Source: Citrus sinensis (lineage: Eukaryota > Streptophyta > Magnoliopsida > Sapindales > Rutaceae). From it: a stretch of 64,000 nt of DNA. Both the position numbers and the translations under genes were made by a program. A model generated the notes under the pieces. It had not been told where the DNA came from. It ran no database searches and worked only from the letters and a program-made list of their open reading frames with translations. Below, in pieces: positions 26,570-39,639 of the stretch (positions within the stretch are counted from its first letter, which is position 1; each line of letters opens with the position of its first letter). The stretch lies in assembly GCF_022201045.2 (NCBI RefSeq), contig NC_068557.1:7378001-7442000 (forward strand), written 5' to 3'.

Positions 26570-27050
26570 GGAATTCCAAGAGATTTTACAGAGATAGTCA
26601 GAAATCGACCGTCTTTTTTTCCCTCTCCCTCTTTTACTCTTTCTTTTTCTCGTGACTTGTGAATGGGGAGATTTTAAGCTAACATCAATCAAAGGGATGT
26701 TTCGCGTCCCCCACTCAGCCTTTGCTTCCCTCAATTGACAAAAAAGGTTTGCGTCACTCGAAGGGTACTTAATTTTCTCCAACGACCAATGAAACTACAG
26801 CCAAACCGTGCCGCAGAGGCCAAACTTGATCTCCAGTTTTCCACTCGTGAACTCTCGCTGTCGCATAGCACTTCTGCTCAAATTAAATTAAAGTAGGCCC
26901 ACATTCTCGGCCCACAATCGGACGGTGAACTCGTGCCCTCACTTTCGAGTGGTCTCAGAAATTCTTTGTATTTCTGTTTTAATTACAAATTTTTTATTAT
27001 CAAGTTTTAATTACAAAATTAAGTAGGAATAGATATTTCTCTCATTAATT
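26570..27050. other. E2 promoter and 5' leader region
   Basis: Sequence upstream of the E2 start codon (minus strand), including pyrimidine/purine-rich tracts near 26600-26660. Open frames here lack domains and are likely chance. No other gene is visible. Confidence 0.5.
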
Positions 27051-27051
27051 T

Positions 27052-28449
27052 GTGAGTGGAACGTGTATCCCTCTAATATTTGTGAAAATAAAAATTTGGT
27101 TTATATTCTATGTAATACATATAAGTGATAAATAAAAAAAATAAATAGACTCACAGAATATAATCTTTAGAAAAATTAAATTAAAAATCGAAGCATGTAT
27201 TAATAATAACCTTCCCTTTTTGGAAGCGAGTGGAGCATGCATCCCTCTAGTATTTGTGAAAATAAAAATTTGGTTTATGTTCCATGTAATACATGTAAGT
27301 TATAAATAAAAATAAATAGACTCACGGAATATAATCTTTAGAAAATTTGAATTAAAAATCAAAGCATGTATTAACAATAACCTTCCCTTTTTGGAAGTGA
27401 GTGGAACATGTATCCTTCTAGTGTTTGTGAAAATAAAAATTTAGTTTATGTTCTATGTAATACATGTAAGTTATAAATAAAAATAAATAAAGAGACTCAC
27501 GGAATATAATCTTTAGAAAATTTGAATTAAAAATCAAAGCATGTATTAACAATAACCTTCCCCTTTTGGAAGTGAGTGGAACATGTATCCCTCTAGTGTT
27601 TGTGAAAATATCAATTTAGTTTATGTTCTATGTAATACATGTAAGTTATAAATAAAAATAAATAAAGAGACTCACGGAATATAATCTTTAGAAAATTTGA
27701 ATTAAAAATCAAAGCATGTATTAACAATAACCTTCCCCTTTTGGAAGTGAGTGGAACATGTATCCCTCTAGTGTTTGTGAAAATATCAATTTAGTTTATG
27801 TTCTATGTAATACATGTAAGTTATAAATAAAAATAAATAAAGAGACTCACGGAATATAATCTTTAGAAAATTTGAATTAAAAATCAAAGCATGTATTAAC
27901 AATAACCTTCCCCTTTTGGAAGTGAGTGGAACATGTATCCCTCTAGTGTTTGTGAAAATAAAAATTTAGTTTATGTTCTATGTAATACATGTAAGTTATA
28001 AATAAAAATAAATAAAGAGACTCACGGAATATAATCTTTAGAAAATTTGAATTAAAAATCAAAGCATGTATTAACAATAACCTTCCCCTTTTGGAAGTGA
28101 GTGGAACATGTATCCCTCTAGTGTTTGTGAAAATATCAATTTAGTTTATGTTCTATGTAATACATGTAAGTTATAAATAAAAATAAATAAAGAGACTCAC
28201 GGAATATAATCTTTAGAAAATTTGAATTAAAAATCAAAGCATGTATTAACAATAACCTCCCCCTTTTGGAAGTGAGTGGAACATGTATCCCTCTAGAGTT
28301 TGTGAAAATAAAAATTTAGTTTATGTTCAATGTAATACATATAAGTTATAAATAAAAATAAATAAATAGACTCATGGAATACAATCTTTAGAAAATTTGA
28401 ATTAAAAATTGTAATATGTACTAATAATAACTTTCCATTTTTTGAGAGT
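27052..28449. repeat. Tandem array of eight ~175-bp units
   Basis: The landmark gagtgga recurs at 27054, 27228, 27399, 27574, 27749, 27924, 28099 and 28274, and a degenerate copy at 28450, giving spacings of 174, 171, 175, 175, 175, 175, 175 and 176. Central units are nearly identical, while the first two and the last are diverged, as expected from unequal crossing-over. Two subtypes occur, reading aaaataaaaattta or aaaatatcaattta at the same place. The units are AT-rich and non-coding. It is a satellite-like array of nucleosome-scale monomers; whether it belongs to a larger genomic satellite is unknown. Confidence 0.95.
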
Positions 28450-29302
28450 GAGATAACTCTGACCTCTCATGTCAATTAATCTAAAAGATTTTTTTTTTTA
28501 ACGAACTAGTCTGTATTACTAAATATTTTTAAACATTATTGTAATAAGTAAATATTCTTATAAAATAATTATGACCAAATTCATGAAAGAATTTAACAAT
28601 ATGAACTCTTGATTCAAAATCCTTAAATACATTATTACAGTTCCTTAACAAATTAAAAACAAATAACAAAATAAAACGACCTCACAAAACGCAATCCTGG
28701 CTACTATTCATGACCTTGAGGGAGAAGCAAAAGTAGTCATACTCAGACCTTTAAGTTTGACCATTTCAAGTCTCGTTGGTATTTGATTTTGACGGGACTT
28801 AATTCCCTTGCACGAGTAGATTCTCCCTCTTACAGAATCGGTCGAACATCCTCCCGATTATATTAATGGAGAAGAATTTTTAGTTCTTCAACAATAGAAT
28901 GGTCAAAGTTAGTAGGAGTCAATTCTCACTCCCATAATCGGTGGAACACAATCATATTAATCCTCCCAACTTTTAATGGAGGAAGAATTTTAGATTTTTC
29001 AATAATAAAATAGTAGTCTCAATAGATATTTAATTGACTAATTGTAATATCAGTAGATTTTTTTTATTCTAAATTATCAATATGTTTTAAAAAAATTAAA
29101 TAAATAAAATATCATCTCTAGGAAATTACTATTAGTTTGTTAGCAGACATGTCGCATGGTTATTTACACATCGTCATAGTTTCCAGGATACTGGTTTTGG
29201 GAGACGATAATGTTTATTCATAATTCATATTAATTTTCTATAATTTTTAATACAAATTTTATTATGTTTTCTTTAAGTCAATAAATCTCCTATAATATAT
29301 AC
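28450..29302. other. Intergenic with a ~100-bp tandem duplication
   Basis: Two diverged copies lie head to tail at about 28810-28910 and 28911-29015. Both contain gattctc...aatcggt(c/g)gaac, attaat and ggag(a/g)aagaattttta. No ORF is supportable. The rest is AT-rich. Confidence 0.6.
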
Positions 29303-30160
29303 GGGAAATTGAGGATAGCCTCCTATTGTTTGGAGCAGCTAAGTGAAACCTGATCATGTTTAAAATAGGTTATAACAGTAATAACTTTGTGTATTATTTT
29401 ACTATTTCACTCCGTCTTGATATTAGTCATAAAATTTAAATATTTTTAGAATATAAATAAAATAAAATGTTTTATATACTTTTGATGATTAAATTAATAT
29501 AATAATAAATTGTAAGTTATGGAGAAATATTAATTAATTTGTAATGTAAGTTATTTGTTCTTTTTTAAAAAATTTTTTATAGTCATTTGTATTATTAAAA
29601 TATAAGCTTTTTTATTAAAAATTTATTTCTGTTATGTTTTGACATATGGGTTTATGGGTATTAATAGTTTGAACTTTTTGTTTGTTCTTTCTAATTTTTT
29701 GCTAAATTGGGTCTGATTTTCTGGATAAAATGATTTTGAACAAAAGAAAATTTTAAACTTTTATTCAAGTTCATTTCATTTGATGCATTCTTGAAATAAT
29801 GATGTTAATGTCCATTGTTACTGTGTTTAGATGCTTAATACGAATATTTTGTATAAATTTGGTGGAAAGAAAAATGATTTAGAGGTATAGGATGTCAATT
29901 GTTTGGTCACTAATATTTCTCCATAGTTTATTATTCATTATTAAATTAATCTAATCATTAAAAGTATATAAATTGTTTTACTTTATTTTCTTAAAATATT
30001 TAAATTTTATGATTAACATCAAAATTAGGAGTAAAATAATAAAATGATGTACAAAATTTACCCCATTATAACTGCATGGAAATTTAAACCTATTTTACAA
30101 TAATAGAACAGTTTTACTTAATTTCTCCAAACTAAGATGAGGGCAAACCTTATATTCCCC
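29303..30160. mobile_element. Long-TIR Mutator-like non-autonomous element
   Basis: Arms of about 230-240 bp (29303-29533 and 29920-30160) are inverted copies. Both contain tttggag, aaaataggtt, a tattattttact...cataaaatttaaatattttta stretch, tatatacttttgatgattaaa and tatggagaaatatta. The flanking bases are aatatatac (29294-29302) and aatatacac (30161-30169), a 9-bp target-site duplication with one mismatch. Long arms and a 9-bp duplication are the marks of MULE elements. The centre is non-coding, so the element would depend on a transposase elsewhere. Confidence 0.85.
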
Positions 30161-30917
30161 AATATACACGTCAGTCTCACCAAGTTTAGAGAAGCCTGCG
30201 GAATCCAACAGTCAGCCTGAAACTACTTTGCCCAAGGTAGGCCCTCCCACTAGCATTTCCACATTCTTGGCCACACCTCCCCGGGACACCACATAATGTT
30301 AACCCATTTCACTTTATTCAATCATGCAAATTCAGAACAAACCATTTGCAAACACCTGCCACTCGAAATTAGCTTCATATCGTAATTTCTCACTAATGCT
30401 CAAGAGCTTTGGAACTATACCGAAGGTCGAAGGATAGGAATTATTCCTACTCCCAATTAAGAGATTTTGCGGTTGACCACAATACAGAGTTTTCACAATT
30501 AATAGCAACTAGCAAGCAATATCATTCATACAGATTGCAAAATAATCACGGACTGAGCTGCAAGCAAGATTCAATGTGAACTTCAAACATTAAAAACATA
30601 AGAGGATGTCCAAATAGCAGAAATCCTCCTGTGGCATTTACAGCTAAATAAGAAAAACACCTTGTGCAATCAGACCAAATAATCCTCTACTACACTCCAT
30701 CCATCATGACAGGAGGGAAACAATGGGAGGCAGGACAAGTACGACCAATCGTGTTTGGACAACCATGCTATAAAGTAAGCCATACCACAATATGGCACTA
30801 TTAAAATGAAAATACAGCAAGCAAAAGACAATGGCACTTTAAGCAAACACTAAGTTTGATTAACAAGTCTCATCCTTTCTCCCCCAATCACATAGCAACT
30901 CCTCGATGCTCTCCTTG

Positions 30918-33249
30918 TCACTGCATAAAAAGTATGAGATCACATCGTGAGTGGAAAAATGACAACACTGATAATAGCATTTAAAAGAGAAAACCTACCT
31001 CTGCATCTTCTCCCCCACCAACTTTGGCAGTGCCATTAGCCTTCTGGGCATCTTCTGTTACAGTAACAAAAGAGGAAAAAGATAAATATAAAATTAAAAA
31101 GATGGAAGAGTTTAGGAAAAACAAAAGAAATTAAACTAGAACTTCCCAGCTGCAGAACATATGCTAATATATGCACGTTAAGAACACTGACCTTTCTCCA
31201 CCAGGACTAATGCATCAAGAACATTTAGTATGGATGCAAAAAATCTCCAACCATAAATACTTTAAAAATCTATTCAGGAACCATATCCATGACATGCCAA
31301 AGAGCCATAAGTAGATGCAACCATTAAAAAATATCAGCTTGTTTCTATGCACAGCGAAAAATTGATCTAACAATGAAACCAACAGCACAGAATCACACAT
31401 CTAAATTAAAGTTTAACTGCTTGATTAAGTCCTATAATCACCTCCATCTTCTGGAATGTCAGAAGTCCATAAGGTAAGGTTGTCCCTAAGAAGCTGCATA
31501 ATTAAGGTGCTGTCTTTGTAGGACTCCTCGTTGAGGGTGTCCAGCTCGGAAATAGCTTCATCAAAAGCTTGTTTTGCAAGATGGCAAGCCCTGAAGATAC
31601 AAATGGTAGTAAGAAGAAATAACCAGCTTCTATCTCAAATCAAATGATGCAAAAAAGTGTTTACTACCAACAATGCATATAATATCTTACAAACCTTTCA
31701 GGAGAATTCATGATCTCATAATAAAAGACAGAGAAATTCAGAGCCAAACCCAATCGGATGGGATGTGTAGGTGGCAAATCAGCCTCTGCAGCAGTGGTAG
31801 CTGTCTGCAAATAGATAAAATGGCAAAAGATAATTTCGCTCATGCAAGTGAGTATGTAATGCAGCTTTCTCTCAATGTTAGGTAATCTGATCTAATTAAA
31901 ATTAAAAAAAATGCAGCAAATAGAGATATCTATCAATAAAAGCCACAAAGTTCAAAAATAGTTAAAGCCAATAAGAAAAAAAGTAACTGAAAAATTAAAA
32001 ATACAATAACGAATTTTCAAAAAACAGGTTGCTTCACCAGGTCTATATAAAGCTCTATAAAGCAAAACTCTTTGATGCTTTGATTATTTCAGTTGACACA
32101 CAAACTGAAGTTCAATCACAATTTCTTCAAAAGTAACTGGGAAATAATATCACCCAGAAAAAAGTAACTCGATATTACACCAATGGAAACAGTAGGCCCA
32201 ATGACCTCAAATTCAATAACAACTTCACAAGAGACTAGAAACCAACAGCACAAAAGACTTGATGAGATTAGTTGATCAAGGAGCAATATTACAGTTCCCT
32301 TGATAAATAATAGGAAAATTAAAGTTGTAAACGTCATAAAATAATTAAGAAATTGATTGATAAGCTACCTCATATGCTTTCATTGAATTAGCAGCAGCCT
32401 CTTTCTTCTCATCGCCAAACTTGAATTCAGCAAGGTACCGATAATAATCTCCTTTCCTGCAAGCAATCAAAAAAATTCTCAACCTCTAAAACCCTGTGCG
32501 CACACACACACACACGAACCAAACATTGGTCAGCGGTGTATGAGCCCTCACATCTTATAGAAGAACACAGTTGATTCACCAGCACTTGCTGAAGGAATAA
32601 GATGCTCATCAATGACAGTCATGATATCATTGCAAATGTCCGACAATTCAGATTCAACCTTTTGCCTATACTCCTTGATCCGCTTTGCATTCACTTCATT
32701 CCCTTTCGCTTCTTCCTTTTGCTCAATTGACGAAAGTATCCTCCACGATGCTCTTCGAGCACCAATTACATTCTTGTAGCCAACAGAGAGCAAGTTGCGC
32801 TCCTCAACCGTCAATTCCACATCAAGCTTCGCAACATTTTTCATCGCATCCACCATCTCTGTTCATTTTCCATAAAAGAAATAAAATTAAAAAAATATAT
32901 AACAAAATAAAGCTTCAATAAATCAACAAAATAACAACCTTCAAATCAGCCAATCCAGTCAAATCGGTTAATTTTCCAATTTTATACCAAATAAAAAAAA
33001 TGAAAAAATAAAACAAAATAAACTACGAGGATCAAAATTGAACTAACTTTATCTTTCAATTAATCAACAAAAAAAGCAAAAAGAATAAAAAAAAAGATGA
33101 ATATTTCACTAAAAAGCTACTAAGCAAATGAAATACACAAAGAGACGAAACAAATAGAGGTGCCGTGAGTTCTGACCGTCGTAGCGCTCGGCTTGTTCAG
33201 CGAGCTTGGCGACGTAGACGAAGTTTTCGCGTTCTTTAGAGGAAGCCAT
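30918..33249 (-). CDS. GRF9: 14-3-3 protein, GRF9 (GF14 mu)-like
   Basis: Coding exons in minus-strand order are 33249-33177, 32858-32552, 32456-32369, 31804-31695, 31590-31442, 31054-30999 and 30920-30918; the last contributes only the TGA. The protein has 261 residues and starts [20 protein letters not shown]. Signatures are [20 protein letters not shown], the phosphopeptide-pocket region [11 protein letters not shown], and [14 protein letters not shown] followed by [18 protein letters not shown]. The tail is acidic and Gly-rich, ending [23 protein letters not shown] and the [16 protein letters not shown] stretch fit the epsilon group and look closest to Arabidopsis GRF9. 14-3-3 dimers bind phosphoserine/threonine clients in cytosol and nucleus. 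GRF9 is linked to root growth under water deficit and to iron/phosphate nutrition. Confidence 0.95.
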
Positions 33250-35084
33250 GGCCGATCTCCGAGGAAGAGATTAGGGTTTTACTGTAGTCTCAATAGATTC
33301 CTCTCTCTTTCTTCGCCTTTACAACAGTTTACATAAAGACTAGAGTTCGCGAGTTTATTTCACCTTTTGTTATAAATTAATCTGTTAATTTATTTTACTT
33401 GTCCAATAAGACTTTGAGATTAGGGAATTGGATTTGTCTTAATTAAGAATTAAGACAAGAGTAAAGCCAATTACAGCGCGGCACGTTGCCGTTCGTTAAC
33501 AGTTTAAAATTCCGAATTAGACTCTACTCTTTTTTTTTTTTAAAAAAAAAAAAAAAATCTATTTTTCGATTGTTTGGTCAGGATTTTCAAGGCTTATGCG
33601 CTTGTGTGTAGGATACGGTGGTGCACTCAAGTGGATGGTCCAATACCAAATGGAAATGGGGCCCAATTATCATCATCATTTGAATATTTCTTTTTTAATG
33701 AGTACAAAAATATACTTTAGATCGAAATATTTTATATATTATCTTGAGTATCTTTTCTTAAAAAAGAAAAAAGTTATTTTGCAACGTCTTACAATTAGAT
33801 ATCGATAGTAGTAATATGTATAACAAACATATATAATTTTTTAGTGTAAAAATAATTGTTTTACAACGAGTTACAATCAAATAATTATGGCAATTTATAT
33901 GTATAAGAAAAATTTTTTAAAAAATAAATTATATTAACGTAAACTTGAATATATAACGTTTCAATTCATATTTTTCTCGCATTTATCGCTATTCTCTAAC
34001 AATTCACCCGTTTAATTTATGAGTAACCATTTTTTTTTTAAAAAAAAAAAACATATTCTAAGTTATTACATAATGACTTTTATTTATCAAATCATACACA
34101 CTTGTAAAACGAACCACTCTCGGCACTGCCAGTGATGATGCGACTAAATAGAAGATAAAAGAGCCACGGTGATTAAAAACCAAAAATAATTAATAATACA
34201 ATATAAAGATGTGTGACGCGTAATATGTTAAAAACGCAGGTGGGTATTATCTGATAATATTATTCTTGTATATTTTATTTACTTTGGAGAGGGGGGGTGA
34301 AACTAGAGCTCAATCAAATACGCAGATAGGTATTGAGTCACCGTAAATGCTTAATTTGCTTAATGACTCGTGAGAAGAAGCATAAGTGTGAGAGAGACTG
34401 ACTTTCTACTGTTTAATAGTAACTTCTTTTTTTAAAAAAATTATTTCGTTTACCACTGATCTAGAGATATTTCATTTTGTTTCTTCTGGTGTCAGATTTT
34501 GTAATTAATTTTACTTAGAAGTTGTTTGTTAAATATTTGAAATTTTATTAATTTCAGATATTTTTTAAAAAAATTGTTCATTTTTTATTTGCAACTTATA
34601 TCTGATTTTTGAATATCTACATTGGAATACAAAAAGTAAACTTTTATGACATTTATCTGAATGAAAAAAATGTATGAATGATAGTAAATATTATATTTTA
34701 AAAGTAAATACTATATTCCAAACGTATCTACATAAAATATATTTATTTCCTAAAATATATTCATTTTCTTGTTTTGATTTGGAAGGATATAAATATCAAA
34801 TAACCACGTTTAAAATATTTTTTTATTTATAAAGATAAATAAGATGTCACTTATATTCCGATATTAAAAAAAAAAGAAATATATCATTTAAATATTTATA
34901 TTCAGACCTATAACTATCTTACTGTAAGAATAATCTTTGTTATTAAAAAAATTATGTTTTATTTTAATTAATTGAAGTATTATTTTACCATTTACATATT
35001 CAATAAATACATGTTTATCTTCTAATGTTTTATTATAAGATCACTATTCAATGTTAACACGGACAATGTAATACATCAGTAATC

Positions 35085-35563
35085 TAAGGATCAGTTTGAG
35101 ATTGTGGTGACTGATAAAATAAGTTGTTTATGTTATACTAAGTTGATCAAATAATCTGATTAAAAAAAGGAGTTTCGTGTTTGGTGAGTTATATTGTTTT
35201 AGTTGCTATAAGTTTGAAAAGCAAAGTACCTATTATGAAAGTGTTGTTTTATTAGATAATTACCAAAATAGATATAAGTTTAAATCGTATATTATTTATA
35301 TATTTGTGTTTACAGAAAATAAAACATAATTGTAATCACTTTATTAAGATATTAAAGTTATAATAGAAACTATAAAATGATGTGGTGACTTATTTGATAA
35401 GTTACTTATAAAAAGTAATATTTTACTTTCTTTTAAAAGTTATTGTCAAAATCGAAAAAATAATAAAATAAGCAGTTTTTGAAAAATTTACAAAATACCA
35501 TTTTTGTCAAAACTTATGAAATAAGTCGCTTATAACACTTCAACTTCAATCCTTAATCAGGCT
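35085..35563. mobile_element. Possible hAT-like MITE
   Basis: The left end aaggatcagtttgagattgtggtg and the right end, reverse-complemented, (a)gcctgattaaggattgaagttg resemble the ends of plant hAT MITEs, and the interior has the usual ataagttg...ataagtcgcttat symmetry. The right end lies inside a local tandem duplication (35542-35821), so the boundary is uncertain. No target-site duplication could be seen. Confidence 0.4.
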
Positions 35564-35821
35564 AATTTCTTGCAAGTTTGATGACAAAATTACTTAAGAT
35601 AGTTTAATTCTATTTCTTTTACGGAGGGCAATATGGTGATTCATATTATTATGAATGTTAGTTTATCTTGTATTGCTTATAGCATTTTAACCTAAATCCT
35701 AAACCAGACCTACTCTTTGCAAGTTCGATAACAAAATTGCTTGAGGTGGCATAATTCTATTTCTTTTTAGGGACGACAATGTAATATGATTGCGAATGTT
35801 GGTCTATCTTGTGTTGCTTAC
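35542..35821. repeat. Two-copy ~140-bp tandem duplication
   Basis: The units at 35542-35681 and 35682-35821 align along their length, sharing tgcaagtt(t/c)gat(g)acaaaatt, aattctatttctttt and gaatgtt(a/g)gt(t/c)tatcttg(t/g)(a/g)ttgctta. Divergence is roughly a fifth of sites, so the duplication is not recent. Non-coding. Confidence 0.75.
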
Positions 35822-36339
35822 ACTTGATGGGCCAGTCCTCCTTTTAAGTATTTGCAAGGTTTACCTTAGATAACATTTGTTTTTTATTTGAAATATAAAT
35901 GGGTTTAAATTTGGTTAAATTGTGAATAGGTATGAGAACAAATGTTTGATAATATGCTTGTTTTCTTCTTTTTTTTTTTTAAATATTTAAGTATAGTAGT
36001 ATCTTGTTTGTTTTTATAAATCGCAAATATTTCAAATATGATTATTTGATATTTACGTCTTTATAATTATATGTATTATGTATGTTTGTTATAAATTTTA
36101 AGAGTTAAATACATGGACTTTGTAATTAAAATCAAACATATATAGGTTAGGTAACAATTGGCCTTTAAATAAAAATATTACTATATCACTCTAAATGCAA
36201 AAGTTAATAAATTTTATTATAATAACTACAATTTCTAAAAGTTAAGAAAATCAATTATTACAACCTTGAGAGAATCGATTTGCAAGTTTATCTTGTAGCT
36301 TAACACTTGATTTAAAGGTCTAAAAAAGTTACTTGTATT

Positions 36340-37600
36340 TGTTGGTTGATTCATACTTGCACTATAATTTTTCCAATTTAGTTTCTTCATTGTCATATTC
36401 TAACTATAATGCTTCAGAATTAGACAATTTTCCAAGAAAATTATGTATCGCAGTGCATGCGATAACTATCTTTGTCTATGCAGCATCATCCATTTTTAAA
36501 ATTAGAAAAGCAAGCTTTTAGAATGCCAAAAATACACTCAATAATAATCCTTAATTTGGCATGACTTTTGGTTGAATATCTCCTCTTTCCCTCTAGCCCG
36601 ACCACCATAACAAAAATCATTCAATCAATAATATACATGGTGATATGGCACCATAAATCTCCCGGTTATATGTATATGCCACATTAACTAAATAGTATTT
36701 TTTTGGGTTCAGCAATTACTAAAAGTTAATTATTAAAAAAATGTCTAATAATCATATAAAGAGAAAAGATTACCTAGTGGCATTGAAAATTTATGTCCTT
36801 AAACAATGAATTATTTTTGTCAAAACTCTTGAATCATGTGTTGTTTCTTCTTATCCAACAAAATATCTAAATATCATCTCAAAGCCACAAATTGCCATGA
36901 CATCTAAAAACATTCGCTCTTCCACGACTTGTATAGTGTATTTGTTTTTCTATTAAAATACATGCATGAATGAGGGTTCTATCTATTGCACCAACAACAC
37001 CCTATACATAAGCAAATACTATGAATACGATAAATATACTAAAAAATTATGTTACTATTTATCATTGACAAAAGAAAGTTGACCTTAAATATTTCCCGTT
37101 GCTTGTGATTAATTATGCCACTTAAATCGTCATTAAAGGATGAACGAGTGATCATTTCTTTTGAGAGCTTCATTTTAGGCTATTAAAACCTTATGAAAGT
37201 ATTTCTCAACTGCTTGAGGTGAGCATAGAAAATGTTTCTTATAAGTCGATTACGAAGATTATGATTAATTGTCATCTAGAACATTGCTATTTTATGTTTA
37301 ATAGACACATGTTTACTAAGGTATAAACATCTTTTTTTTTTTGAAAAGTTAACATAAACAAATAAATTCATTCATCTCCATTTGCATTAATTCATAACAT
37401 ATAGTAGATGGCTTTTTAGTAAAATCTGAGCCTGTAAGTATTGGTATTGATGCAGGTAGTCTTTCAACATTCAACCACTTTAATAAATTAAATATTAATA
37501 TAATCATTCGTTTATGTAGCAATCTCTTAACTTTGTATTTTGTATCATCATCTCTTTCACTTGAATTATACAAAGAAGAATTCTCCATAGGCACATTTAA
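36340..37600 (-). pseudogene. PIF/Harbinger transposase remnant (DDE_Tnp_4 type)
   Basis: Minus-strand translation gives, in order: an N-terminal piece (37594-37349), an HLKQLRNTF..KLSKEMI-like stretch (about 37250-37130), GVVGAIDRTLIHACILIEKQI (about 36995-36930) matching the GAIDGTHI block with the first catalytic Asp, KYYLVNVAY (about 36700-36670) matching YYLVDAGY, REKRRYS...LRIIIECIFGILK (about 36600-36505) with the catalytic Glu, and TKIVIACTAIHNF (about 36470-36430). The second catalytic Asp is Asn here, and several stops and frameshifts occur. It is therefore an inactive relic of a Harbinger-type nuclease (HARBI1 family). Element ends and target-site duplication were not found. Confidence 0.75.
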
Positions 37601-37604
37601 AAAA

Positions 37605-39639
37605 AAAAAGAAAAAAAGAGTAATAGTATTAAAAAATTTTAGGCAACAAAGTTATCCAACTATCAAAGAAAATACAACACTTTATAAAAAGATAATAATA
37701 AACATTTAATGAAGTAAAATATAAAAAAAAAATCAATCATAGATCACCATATAATATTTTTTAATTAAAACACATTGTCAAACTTAAATAAGCATAACAA
37801 CAAGAATTTAGATTCAAGTGTAAACTTAAATTAGACAGGTTTCCTAGCTTATTTTGCTAAACTTTGCATCTACCATATTTGTTCTAAAAATTGGTTAGTT
37901 TAATTAAATAAATAAAAAACCGAATTGAAAACCTAAATAACCTAGATTTTAAAAGTTCAATTTTTTTTTTAAAAAAATTGAATCGTGCCTTATCCATGCC
38001 TAGTCCTTAGCCTCGTTCTTAATCACTTTCCATCTCCATCCATACCTCTCTATACTCCCTCTTATTGCATAATGTGTTGATAGTTATATAATAAAGGAGA
38101 TTCCAGATAGGTAAAACATTTCATAGAACTGTTATGCATTCTTTCATTAAGGGTCCTTGATCATCAGCCTTTTCCAATACCTACACTAATTTTTTTAATT
38201 TCTTCACAAGTTCAATAATTTTTCTTTTATTTTGTTTTTTCTTAAAACTTTGTACCTTATTTATATTTGGTTAATCTAAGTTGTAATCTAATGTAGGTGT
38301 TATAGCTACATGTCGTGTCTCCACAAGATTGATGTTATCAGATTTGCTACAACAATCTTAACAGTGTAATTTTGTTCTAATTAAAATAAGACAATATATG
38401 AAACTAATAAAAAAATACAATAAAGAAAATTCTCACGTCAAACACATGGATGTAACCAATGAGAATAGAGTAGTTGAGTGAATAAACTCATTTAATGGCA
38501 TTGATTATTTTTCAATTACCGTACCATTGCTACAACATCTACTACAATATTAGACAGAATCTCCTATGCATCCTCAGCTGTCGCATATTAGATATTTTAT
38601 ATTTAATGTAACTTAACAGTGACCAATTGTTATGCTAACATTAAATATAGCATTAAACGATCTAGGTTCCATTTACCCTATAAGGTGAATCTATATGTCT
38701 AGTTCATTACTAATTTTAGATCAAGCATGACCCTATTCAAATTGAAATTTGCACAACTTGAGAAACCCAATCTAAAACCAAGTATTATCTTAATGAGATC
38801 CACTAAGTCAGATTTTTTTTTAAGCTCTTTCTTAACTAATATCCCTAAATAGGTGGTCAACCGAAATAGGAAATTAAAATAAATACAATTAAGACAAAAT
38901 GCTATAGCAAACATATAGCAACACATATATATCAGTCAAACATCTATTAAGATCATTTATCACTCAACTACAATCAAATCCAGTTCATGATTTGTGATAG
39001 AAAAATAAATAAAAGAGTTTTAGCCATCAAATACATCCCTATAAATAAATAGAAAACAAAAAAATAATAAGAAGAATTTATTTTCGATTGATTTCTGCAA
39101 TTTCTCCTCAGTTACAGCCTTCAATCCCTCTCTTGATTTCTGTTTTCTTGTTGTTTCTTTGCAGTTTATCCCTTTGGCTGATGGCTCTCCTCTTTCTTTG
39201 CGAGTGCTCCTTTTATAGTTTAGAATTAAGGCAACTGGAAGTCTAAAGCGTGTATCTTTCATTTTTAGAAACTCTAAATAGCAATTTTTTAGTTGATGCG
39301 CGCGGAATCTTCTATGTCATTGTTCCAGGATTGCTACAACAATGATGCTACAACATCTTCACTGTTCTAGATTAGTTTCAGTTCCTCTGTAGCCAAGTTC
39401 TTTCATTGTCTTTGCAAATCTATTGCGGCAGTATTCTTTTCTTGAAATTTGAGCTTCCGGTCACCTACAATTATGCATATGATCTAAGCACACAAAATAT
39501 TTTAAAACAAACTAAATTTATTTTTAAAAAAAACTAAAATGGATATTCATGCAAAATATAACTAAAATACAATAAAAATATGTCATTTACTTTATAAGTA
39601 TTATTGATTCAAGTTTAAAAGTATCATGATAACTCTTAT
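37605..39639. other. Intergenic / decayed element interior
   Basis: AT-rich sequence between the two Harbinger-like remnants. Open frames at 38699-38926 and 39020-39262 (minus) have no recognised domain. It may be the interior of one degenerate element, but no terminal repeats were seen. Confidence 0.4.

Larger units (their letters stand above)
33250..36330. other. AT-rich intergenic region
   Basis: Holds the 14-3-3 promoter side (33250-33500), a T-then-A homopolymer stretch at 33530-33557, and AT-rich sequence with transposon remnants. The open frame at 33596-33808 has no recognisable domain. Two repeat features in this stretch are listed separately. Confidence 0.6.

Noticed and set aside
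27052-28449. CRISPR-like array reading of the 175-bp repeats
   Set aside because: Units are contiguous with no unique spacers, the period is far too long, and the DNA is plant nuclear.
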